The notes below the pieces were generated by a model. That model saw nothing but the letters and a program-made list of their open reading frames with translations, did not search any database and was not told the DNA's origin. A DNA stretch of 10,403 nucleotides from CAZRNB01 sp964601355 (GTDB taxonomy: Bacteria; Planctomycetota; Phycisphaerae; Sedimentisphaerales; Anaerobacaceae), in assembly GCA_964601355.1 (NCBI GenBank), contig CAZRNB010000109.1, forward strand, positions 1 to 10,403, written 5' to 3'. The position numbers and the translations under genes are program-made. Each line of letters opens with the position of its first letter. Position 1 is the stretch's first letter. Below, in pieces: positions 1 to 6,395 of the stretch.

Positions 1-105
1 GAAAGAGAAAAACGCATGAAAAAATGGAATAGAGAATGGAAGATCAATCTGATTAGGAAATCAAATCCGAATTGGGAGGATTTGTATTGCAATCTAACTA
101 TATAA
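1..105 (+). CDS. GIY-YIG family small nuclease, C-terminal end only
   Basis: The first reading frame is open from the window edge to a TAA at 103-105 and encodes 34 residues beginning EREKRMKKWNREWK and continuing through NLIRKSNPNWEDLY. This matches the conserved tail of the short (about 90-100 aa) stand-alone GIY-YIG proteins of the YhbQ/UPF0213 type, whose C-terminus typically reads like REKQIKKWRREWK followed by NPEWRDLY. The catalytic GIY-YIG segment lies upstream of the window and cannot be checked. These proteins are presumed DNA endonucleases of unclear cellular role and are common in environmental genomes. An internal ATG at 16 is in the same frame, but the match begins before it, so this is the end of a gene and not a 29-codon ORF. 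The stop is followed after 4 bases by a palindromic repeat. I recognise it by sequence pattern only. Confidence 0.82.
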   Translation, partial: EREKRMKKWNREWKINLIRKSNPNWEDLYCNLTI

Positions 106-135
106 ATGGATTCCCGCCTGCGCGGGAATGACAGG
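106..135. repeat. dRS3-like palindromic repeat (ATTCCCGC/GCGGGAAT hairpin)
   Basis: ATTCCCGC at 110-117 and GCGGGAAT at 122-129 are perfect 8-bp inverted arms around a 4-base loop, followed by GACAGG. The element has the ATTCCC-N8-GGGAAT form of neisserial dRS3, and very similar dispersed repeats occur in many unrelated bacteria. It lies 4 bases after the GIY-YIG stop codon and could act as a transcription stop, although no T-run follows. The remaining DNA up to the nitrilase start (136-236) shows no other structure I can support. Confidence 0.8.
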
Positions 136-236
136 CGGATGCCGGTAATGACAAGTAGAGAGCGAAAGTGAAAGAAGATACAAGTGACTGGCACTACCAT
201 AACAATCACCAAGAGGTTACGAGCAACGAGGTTATT

Positions 237-1121
237 ATGGCGACTGGAATATTAAAAGTTGCTACCTGTCAGTTTGCGGTGGGAAGGGACATACGGCGAA
301 ACGCCCGGCAAATATGCGCTTTCCTGCACAAGGCAAAGAAGGCAGGGGTGGATATCGTTCATTTTTCCGAGTGTGCTCTTAGCGGCTACGTCGGGACAGA
401 TTTTCCCTCCTTTGAAGGCCCGCCCGCCGTAGCGAGCCACGCGAAGGCGGGCTACGATTGGAACCTTCTCAGAGAAGAAACAGAAAGAATCATGTCACTT
501 GCCGATAAGCTCAGCCTGTGGATTGTGCTCGGCAGCACTCATAAGCTAACCGAGCCGAATAAGCCGCACAACAGCCTTTATTTAATAAGCACCAAAGGCA
601 AAATCGTTGACCGCTATGACAAAAGATTCTGCACTAAAGGCGACCTGCGTCGCTTAACACCCGGCAATCACTTTGTATATTTCACCATCAATAAAGTAAA
701 GTGCTCGCTGCTTATATGCTTCGATTTGCGATTTCCGGAGATTTACCGCGAGCTTTATAAGCAAAAGGTCAATTGCATCTTCCAATCGTTCTACAACGCT
801 CGGCAGACGGGACCAAGTGTACACACGCATATTATGCGCCAGACAATGCAGGCTCACGCAGCGACGAATCATTTCTGGGTGAGCATGTCAAATGCGAGCG
901 GCTACTACTCACCCTATCCATCGTGCTTTATTCAGCCCGACGGCAAAATTGTTCGCCAGCTAAAATCGAATCGACCAGGCTTAATGATCAATACGGTTGA
1001 TTTAAACAAGAAATTCTACGACCCGATGGCTGATTTTAGAGATATGGCTATGGCAGGCATCCTGAGCAATGGGCCATCTGAAATTGACGACCCACAGTCG
1101 AAAAACACAACAAGTCTTTAA
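237..1121 (+). CDS. Carbon-nitrogen hydrolase (nitrilase superfamily)
   Basis: The product (294 aa from this start) is a cytoplasmic-type nitrilase-superfamily hydrolase that would cleave a non-peptide C-N bond (amide, carbamoyl or nitrile) through a Cys acyl-enzyme. All three catalytic positions are visible: Glu45 in FSECALSGY, Lys129 in DRYDKRF and Cys161 in LICFDLRFPE. The fold is covered from strand 1 (KVATCQFAV, about residue 7) to the C-terminal PDGKIV segment near 240. The substrate cannot be told from sequence. I chose ATG 237 because homology begins just after it and GAGG lies 5 bases upstream; the frame extends to a GTG at 168, but the extra 23 residues are polar and unlike the family. 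An 11-codon GC-rich insertion interrupts the segment before GYDWNLLREE. The gene stands alone and converges on the GH3 gene, with 39 bases between stops and no clear terminator. Confidence 0.9.
   Translation: MATGILKVATCQFAVGRDIRRNARQICAFLHKAKKAGVDIVHFSECALSGYVGTDFPSFEGPPAVASHAKAGYDWNLLREETERIMSLADKLSLWIVLGSTHKLTEPNKPHNSLYLISTKGKIVDRYDKRFCTKGDLRRLTPGNHFVYFTINKVKCSLLICFDLRFPEIYRELYKQKVNCIFQSFYNARQTGPSVHTHIMRQTMQAHAATNHFWVSMSNASGYYSPYPSCFIQPDGKIVRQLKSNRPGLMINTVDLNKKFYDPMADFRDMAMAGILSNGPSEIDDPQSKNTTSL
422..452. repeat. Palindromic repeat embedded in frame in the nitrilase gene
   Basis: GCCCGCC at 422-428 and GGCGGGC at 446-452 are perfect 7-bp inverted arms around a 17-base GC-rich spacer containing GTAGCGAG and CGCGAAG. 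The element encodes roughly GPPAVASHAKA, residues about 61-71 of the protein, at a point where I expect related hydrolases to read straight from a SFEG-like segment into YDWxLLRE. It is 33 bases long in coding terms, so the frame is kept. The composition resembles dispersed intergenic palindromes of environmental bacteria and not the surrounding gene. Comparable gene-embedded palindromes are known as RPEs in Rickettsia; that comparison is by analogy. Confidence 0.7.
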
Positions 1122-1160
1122 CATGAAGAGCTAATTGCTGCGGTGATTCACAGCATGAAA

Positions 1161-3026
1161 TCAGTACGTCAGGCCGAAGCCGTATTTGAAAAGCGGCTTG
1201 CAATTGTCATCTGCGATATTGATTGGGATTTGCGACATTGAGCACGGCCAGGTGAATGAGAGTTTTCCGGTCGGCTTATAATCGCCGAAGAGCACGTCTG
1301 CTACGCCTTGACCTTCAGTGCCCGGCAGCCAGGCGGCGACAAAAGCACCGGCCCGGTCGAGAACGTCACTGATTATCATCGGCCTGCCGGAAATAAGGAC
1401 CACTACTACTGGAATGCCGGCCTTTTTCATATTGCCAAACGCTTCAATATCCTCATTGTCGAGCGAAAGGTCGTTGCTGTCGCCGTTTCCCTCAACGTAA
1501 GGTCTTTCGCCTATTACAACAATTCCAATATCAGCACCTGATACTCCTGTGCCGTCCGGCGAGAACGTGACTTTGGTATTCCTGGACACTGTGTTTTTAA
1601 TGGCAGTGAGAATGGTTGTGCCGCCTGGAGTTATATTGCCGCTGCCGCCCTGCCATCGGATGGTCCAGCCGCCGCACTGACTGCCGAGGTCGTCGGCATT
1701 TTTGCCGGCAACATGTATACGGCTTATCTTCTTTGAGATTGGCAGCGTCTTACGCTCGTTTTTGAGCAACACAAGAGATTGTCGCACGGCTTGGCGCGCT
1801 ACTTGTCGATGCTTGGGCGAACCGAATGTTTTATGAAGATTTCTGTCAGCTAAATAATATTTATCTTTATCCATCAGCCCCATCGCAAACTTTACGCGGA
1901 GAATACGCGTCACGGCATCGTCTATGCGTGACATCGGAACGGTACCATCCTCAACAAGCTCTTTCAGATATATGGTGAATTCCTTGTATTCGCCGGGAAC
2001 CATGCCCATATCCATGCCGGCATTGATGGATTTGGAGATAGCGGTCTTGTAATCCCGGTCAAGCTGGTTGATGGCACGATAGTCGGAGATTAAAAAGCCC
2101 TCGAAGCCAAGCTCGTTTTTAAGAACATCTGTAAGGAGATACTTGTGCTCTGAGCATTTGACGCCGTTCCAGCTGCTATATGAGGGCATGATTGTGCCGA
2201 CGCCGGCTTTGACGGCTGCGATATAAGGAGCAAGGTGTATGCGCCGCAGCGTTTCCTCATCGACCTGCGTGTCACCCTGGTCCAGCCGAATTTCCGGGCC
2301 ACGTTGAAAGTCTGCTTTAGTGCCGCCGTCACCAACGTAGTGCTTGGCGCATGCCAGGATAGAAAGTGGGTCGTTAAGTTTTGAGCCCTGCAGGCCGCGG
2401 ATTGCAGCCGCTCCCAGGATTTTGACAAGGTTCTGATCTTCGGAAAAACCTTCATAAGTTCTGCCCCATCGCTCATCCTGAGGAACAGTCACGCAGGGAG
2501 CGAAGGTCCAGTTGATGCCGGTAGCTCGAACCTCCTCGGCTGTGATGCGTGCGACCTTTTCAACAAGGGCCGGGTTACGCGTGCAGCCCATGCCGATATT
2601 GTGCGGAAAAATTACCGCGCCAAGCACGTTATTGTGACCGTGTACCGCATCAACCCCATAAAGAATTGGAATGCCCAATCGTGTCTTTAGTGCGTGCTGC
2701 TGGCACTGGTCGTAAAGGTCGGTCCAGGCCTTAAGGCTGTTGCCGTCTTTGGGGTCGGAGTTGCCGCCGCTCAGTACTGAGCCGAGAAAAAATTTCTCGA
2801 TGTCGTTTAGGTCTTTAATATGCTCCTGGTCAGCCTGTGTCATCTGCCCAATCTTTTCATCCATGGTCATTTGCGAAAGCAGCTTTTTAACCTGCGGGTC
2901 ATAAGAAGAAAGAGGTTTGGGTTTGCCCGTGACAGGTAACATTTGACAGGATGAAAGAAAAAAACAGATAGTGATAAGACTCGATAAAACCGTCAGCCAG
3001 CGGATGCAGGGAAAAAATTCCGTCAT
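1161..3026 (-). CDS. GH3 exo-beta-glucosidase / beta-glucan exohydrolase, lipoprotein
   Basis: A 621-aa glycoside hydrolase family 3 enzyme of the barley ExoI / bacterial exo-1,3/1,4-beta-glucanase type, which removes glucose from the non-reducing end of beta-glucans and cello-oligosaccharides. The N-terminal barrel (about 50-385) holds ERWGRTYEGFSED at 185-197, KHYVGDGGT at 228-236 and the nucleophile Asp315 in LISDYRA. The second domain (about 415-621) holds CGGWTIRWQG at 451-460 and the expected acid/base Glu512 in GERPYVEGNGD. It ends at FKYGFGLTY, so no fibronectin-III domain follows. The N-terminus is a lipoprotein signal with lipobox LSSC (Cys27); Gln28 after it suggests outer-membrane or surface retention by the usual +2 rule. 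ATG 3026 is preferred over the in-frame codon at 3056 because AGGAG lies 7 bases upstream. It is last in the minus-strand series, 52 bases after GH31. Tyr316 stands where the nucleophile is usually followed by Trp. Confidence 0.93.
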   Translation of the reverse strand: MTEFFPCIRWLTVLSSLITICFFLSSCQMLPVTGKPKPLSSYDPQVKKLLSQMTMDEKIGQMTQADQEHIKDLNDIEKFFLGSVLSGGNSDPKDGNSLKAWTDLYDQCQQHALKTRLGIPILYGVDAVHGHNNVLGAVIFPHNIGMGCTRNPALVEKVARITAEEVRATGINWTFAPCVTVPQDERWGRTYEGFSEDQNLVKILGAAAIRGLQGSKLNDPLSILACAKHYVGDGGTKADFQRGPEIRLDQGDTQVDEETLRRIHLAPYIAAVKAGVGTIMPSYSSWNGVKCSEHKYLLTDVLKNELGFEGFLISDYRAINQLDRDYKTAISKSINAGMDMGMVPGEYKEFTIYLKELVEDGTVPMSRIDDAVTRILRVKFAMGLMDKDKYYLADRNLHKTFGSPKHRQVARQAVRQSLVLLKNERKTLPISKKISRIHVAGKNADDLGSQCGGWTIRWQGGSGNITPGGTTILTAIKNTVSRNTKVTFSPDGTGVSGADIGIVVIGERPYVEGNGDSNDLSLDNEDIEAFGNMKKAGIPVVVVLISGRPMIISDVLDRAGAFVAAWLPGTEGQGVADVLFGDYKPTGKLSFTWPCSMSQIPINIADDNCKPLFKYGFGLTY

Positions 3027-3033
3027 TTCTATG

Positions 3034-3038
3034 CTCCT
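3034..3038 (-). promoter_or_regulatory. Ribosome binding site that fixes the GH3 start
   Basis: On the minus strand AGGAG sits 7 bases before ATG 3026. An upstream in-frame start at 3056 would place this Shine-Dalgarno sequence inside the gene and push the lipoprotein signal away from the N-terminus, so 3026 is the likely start. Confidence 0.75.
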
Positions 3039-3060
3039 ATGTAGCCCATCAGCCACTTAA

Positions 3061-3080
3061 AGGTGGGGCGAGCCCCACCT
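3061..3080. repeat. Perfect 9-bp hairpin between the GH31 and GH3 genes
   Basis: AGGTGGGGC at 3061-3069 and GCCCCACCT at 3072-3080 are exact inverted arms with a 2-base gap. On the minus strand the hairpin begins on the GH31 stop codon (TAG, 3081-3079) and ends 22 bases before the GH3 ribosome binding site. Only TTTAA follows, so it is a poor intrinsic terminator. It looks more like a dispersed palindromic repeat, and in the transcript it could shield the GH31 mRNA 3' end or reduce read-through into GH3. Those roles are inference. Confidence 0.75.
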
Positions 3081-5895
3081 ACAATTTAATATTTTGCTGC
3101 TTGCCTTGATAGAGAACGATTTTATCCGGATTTTCTGCAATTTCCACTCCTGTTCCATGCTCTTTTCCCACGATTACGACGTGGAAATTGCGTTCCTTTA
3201 AGATGCCCGGAAAGCTGCCATATCTGTCATCAATCGTCAACAGGCGTTTCGCATCGTTCCAATGGAAGGTAATTGTTGAATACACACCCTTTTCATAATT
3301 GTAATTATCGTTTTCATCTTCATACAATGTGAAATTTCCATCTGCCCCCGGATAGATGCGCAGCTCGATAGGATCGGCCGGTTTTTCGGTTGAATATTGG
3401 ATAAATGGGCCCATAGGAATAATGGAGCCTGCCTTAACCATCAGGGGAATTTTGTCGATTGGAGCATCTGCCGTAATCGTTTGGCCGCCGGTGACGGTTT
3501 GACCCGTCCAGAAATCTATCCATTGATGACCGGCAGGTAAATACACATTTCTGGTTTTCGCTTTTTGCTCAACGATTTTTTCTCTTTCGTGAATTTCCGG
3601 TGTTTTCCAATATAGCTTGGCTCTGAAAGCCCCAGCGGCAGAATTGGAGGTCTCAAAAGCAAAGTCGTATTCTTTGCCGGCCTGAAGCTCGACTGGTACC
3701 GTGTAGAACTCGACGGACCAGTAGTTGCAGGGCAGCTCTTTGCCATCCAGGAAAACCTTTTTTGGCCCAAAGCTTTTTATATGGAACCGATGCTGTCCTG
3801 TTTGAGTCGGGATAAGTTTTCCCTCCCAGCGGACCGCAAATGTTTCATCGGTAATGTAATCAGGCCAGCCGGTGTACCAGAATAGATTAATGTTCGGCTC
3901 GACCTGCTCGTGACATAATTCCTTGTATTCTGTGTCGTTGTAGTATTTGGCGACAAGGCCTGGCTTGCCGTCTTTTGTCTTGAAGTGTTCAGGCGAGATA
4001 AGGACGCTATCCTCCGGCGGACGATGAATCATATATTCGGTGACGGGACAGACCATAATAGCAGGGCCGAACATAAACTGGTCGTCGATGGAGTAAGTCT
4101 TTTTGTCGTTTGCAAAATCCATCGGCAGGCCACGCATGATTGTATATCCATCGTTGGTGACTCGCCAGGCTAATGAATAGATGTAGGGTAAAAGGCGATA
4201 ACGCAAGTTGTCGAATTTCACCATTGGTTCGACAAATTCGCCGAACTCCCAGATTTCGCGCGGCGTTTCCGAGCCATGCGAGCGGAAGATGGGGCTGAAC
4301 GTGCCGAACTGGAACATGCGGGCGTAAAATTCCTGATAGGCCGGGTCTTTACCGCCGTTGGAAAAGACGCCTTCGTAACTTCCGATGACAAAGGCGCCGA
4401 TATCAAACGTCCAGTACGGGATGCCGGCCATGCAGTGATTGATACCGGCAGAGATTTGTTTTTTGTAAACGTCCCAGTTTGCTCCAATGTCACCCGACCA
4501 CGTCGTGGCAGCCGCCCGCTGCTGGCCGGCAAAGGTTGAGCGTGTCAGGATATACGCTCGTCTTTGGTCTGTTTCTTTGCGCAGATTCTTATAGAGAGCA
4601 TCGGTCATAGCCAGTGAATAGACATTTAGATACCTTGCCCATGAGCCGAGGTGATTTTTGCCGAGTTTTTTCATCTCGTATTCGGTGGCCTCTTTTGTAA
4701 GGGCATTAACGAGGTCCGGCTCGGTAGAATCTATCCACCAGCCGTCAATTCCTGTGAAATATAATCCCTTTTTCAGATAGTCCCAGTACAACTGGTTGGC
4801 TGCGGGATTGAGCGCATCATAATATTTAAATCCAGCCCAGCCAAATTTGTCATAGAGATAGCCTCTTTTATCCATATCTTTGAAAATCGGCGTATTGGGG
4901 CCGAGTCCCGGCCATATCGAAATCATCACGTGAAAATTCTGGTCGTGAAGTATATCGACCATCTCTTTGGGACGGGGAAACTTCTTCTCGTCAAAGTACA
5001 TCTGGCTCCAATTCTCTTTGGCCCCCCAATAGTTCCAGTCCTGGATGATATTGTCGATGGGAATTTTCTTTTCACGGTATTGTTTGGCGATACTTAACAA
5101 TTCATCGCGATTTTTATAATGCTCCTTGCTTTGCCAGTATCCATAAGCCCATTTGCCATACATCGGGGCGTGACCTGTGAGGTCTCTGTATCCGGCAATG
5201 ACTTCATCCATACTTTTGCCGTATATAAAATAGTAGTCGATGTTGTCACCAACGTCGGACCAAAATGACGCCTTTTCCTTATCATCGGAAAAAATGGTCT
5301 TGGAATAATTGTCCCATAGTATTCCATAGCCGCCGGTGGAAATAAGAAACGGCGTGACAGCCTCGGTGTTTGCCTGCACAAGCTTGACCGTTCGCCCTCG
5401 ATAGTTCATGAAACCGTCCTGGTGCTGCCCGAGGCCGAAAATACCTTCATCCGGCGTTAATTTAAAATTCTGTTGAACGCTGAAGGCCTTTTCGTGTTCC
5501 ATCTCAATGGATTTAATAATTGCCTGGTTTTGTTCTTTGAGAATGATTTTATTGTCATGGGTAAGATATTGTATCTCGCCGTTGCTTTTAGATATTTGCA
5601 CGGTGATTTTCTCGGAAGACAGGTCGATGGCTTCACTACTTTCCTGAAAGCCGAGATTCAAATCAGGCAAGGCGTTTTGAACTACGACCAGACTCTTTTT
5701 GTCTGGTTTTCCATCGGGCAGCCATTTAACGATGCGAACAATATCGTCTGCGTAGAATTGTACCAACACAATCAATGTGCCGGTTTCGACTTGAGCGCCA
5801 TTTTGAATGCGCTGAACTTTTGTCTGACCCATCGAAGATTGTAAAACCATTATTACAGGGATCAGGCCGAAAAGAAATATACTTCGCATTTTCAT
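3079..5895 (-). CDS. GH31 alpha-xylosidase-like enzyme with inserted PA14 domain
   Basis: A secreted 938-aa GH31 enzyme, most like alpha-xylosidases acting on xyloglucan oligosaccharides; an alpha-glucosidase cannot be excluded. An export signal spans about 1-23. The N-terminal beta-domain (about 25-240) includes GIFGLGQHQDGFMNYRG. The barrel (about 245-580) has QDWNYWG at 285-291, the expected nucleophile Asp389 in WWIDSTEPD, RSTFAGQQR at 452-460, the expected acid/base Asp469 in WSGDIGANWD and FRSHGSETPRE at 537-547. A PA14 domain (about 643-766, from GLVAKYYND to AKLYWK) is inserted before VYLPAGHQWIDFWTG, inside the C-terminal beta region. PA14 domains often bind glycans and may lengthen the active-site cleft. 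The start at 5895 has GAGGTGG shortly upstream; a second ATG two codons in is possible. It follows the EamA-type gene by 49 bases. The stop codon is part of a palindromic repeat. Confidence 0.93.
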   Translation of the reverse strand: MKMRSIFLFGLIPVIMVLQSSMGQTKVQRIQNGAQVETGTLIVLVQFYADDIVRIVKWLPDGKPDKKSLVVVQNALPDLNLGFQESSEAIDLSSEKITVQISKSNGEIQYLTHDNKIILKEQNQAIIKSIEMEHEKAFSVQQNFKLTPDEGIFGLGQHQDGFMNYRGRTVKLVQANTEAVTPFLISTGGYGILWDNYSKTIFSDDKEKASFWSDVGDNIDYYFIYGKSMDEVIAGYRDLTGHAPMYGKWAYGYWQSKEHYKNRDELLSIAKQYREKKIPIDNIIQDWNYWGAKENWSQMYFDEKKFPRPKEMVDILHDQNFHVMISIWPGLGPNTPIFKDMDKRGYLYDKFGWAGFKYYDALNPAANQLYWDYLKKGLYFTGIDGWWIDSTEPDLVNALTKEATEYEMKKLGKNHLGSWARYLNVYSLAMTDALYKNLRKETDQRRAYILTRSTFAGQQRAAATTWSGDIGANWDVYKKQISAGINHCMAGIPYWTFDIGAFVIGSYEGVFSNGGKDPAYQEFYARMFQFGTFSPIFRSHGSETPREIWEFGEFVEPMVKFDNLRYRLLPYIYSLAWRVTNDGYTIMRGLPMDFANDKKTYSIDDQFMFGPAIMVCPVTEYMIHRPPEDSVLISPEHFKTKDGKPGLVAKYYNDTEYKELCHEQVEPNINLFWYTGWPDYITDETFAVRWEGKLIPTQTGQHRFHIKSFGPKKVFLDGKELPCNYWSVEFYTVPVELQAGKEYDFAFETSNSAAGAFRAKLYWKTPEIHEREKIVEQKAKTRNVYLPAGHQWIDFWTGQTVTGGQTITADAPIDKIPLMVKAGSIIPMGPFIQYSTEKPADPIELRIYPGADGNFTLYEDENDNYNYEKGVYSTITFHWNDAKRLLTIDDRYGSFPGILKERNFHVVIVGKEHGTGVEIAENPDKIVLYQGKQQNIKL

Positions 5896-5944
5896 AGTTC
5901 CACCTCATATTTATTGAAATTGTATATCTTTTGGTCGATGAGCT

Positions 5945-6298
5945 TCAAGTGACATGACCGGACAATACGACGAACGCCAGCACAACCATTCCGATGGCGA
6001 TGTAAGACCGGAACGATAAAACTTCGCCTAACAGCAAAACGCCAAGAAGATTCACAAGCACTAAGGACGTGGCTGTGAAAAGAGCCATTGTCCTGCCGAC
6101 CTGCATGGTCGATAAAACATAGAGCTGGCCGAACATCGCCACCTGGCGAATCACAAAATAGACCAAAAACCACCAGCCACAGAAAGTCGATATCACAAAC
6201 GGACTATGACGCATATTGGCACGGGCAATCAGGTCGCCGGCAGTAAAAAGTAACTGCGTCATAATAACGATGAAGATTGGTGATTTTATCCACGTCAT
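5945..6298 (-). CDS. Half-size EamA/DMT-type membrane protein
   Basis: A 117-aa integral membrane protein with four predicted transmembrane helices (about 6-26, 34-62, 68-91 and 98-114), corresponding to a single EamA repeat of the drug/metabolite transporter superfamily, where most members carry two. The segment from MQVGRT (65-70) through LLGVLLLGE (84-92) is the conserved EamA core ending in the family's typical glutamate. Single-repeat members (SMR/EmrE size, or ArnE/ArnF-like) normally work as dimers. The substrate is unknown; its place between GH28 and GH31 suggests a sugar or sugar-derived solute or lipid-linked sugar. ATG 6298 is preferred over an in-frame TTG at 6319 because AGGGA lies 10 bases upstream and the extra residues add polar sequence. 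It lies 97 bases after GH28 and 49 before GH31. I see no structure in those gaps. Confidence 0.8.
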   Translation of the reverse strand: MTWIKSPIFIVIMTQLLFTAGDLIARANMRHSPFVISTFCGWWFLVYFVIRQVAMFGQLYVLSTMQVGRTMALFTATSLVLVNLLGVLLLGEVLSFRSYIAIGMVVLAFVVLSGHVT

Positions 6299-6395
6299 AC
6301 GAGAAATATCCCTGCACAAATCAGACAGTTATTAGCGCCAGCCTCCAAAATATCCGCAAAACTCCCGTAATAAGGAATTTGATTAAATACACCTG

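Noticed and set aside
82..106. Possible promoter (TTGTAT and TATAAA) before the nitrilase gene
   Set aside because: The spacing is 13 bases, too short for a sigma-70 type promoter, and the region overlaps the GIY-YIG coding end; too weak to annotate.
106..171. Short plus-strand ORF encoding MDSRLRGND and a polar tail
   Set aside because: The sequence is the translation of the palindromic repeat itself; such peptides recur wherever this repeat follows an ATG and are not genes.
1136..1155. Possible terminator between the convergent nitrilase and GH3 genes (TGCTG...CAGCA)
   Set aside because: The stem is only 5 bp with a 10-base loop and no T-run on either strand.
2090..2476. 128-codon minus-strand frame within GH3
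   Set aside because: It is a shifted-frame shadow of the GH3 catalytic domain with no family match.
5473..5844. 123-codon open frame on the plus strand opposite the GH31 N-terminus
   Set aside because: It is antisense to the GH31 coding sequence, with no ribosome binding site or recognisable domain.
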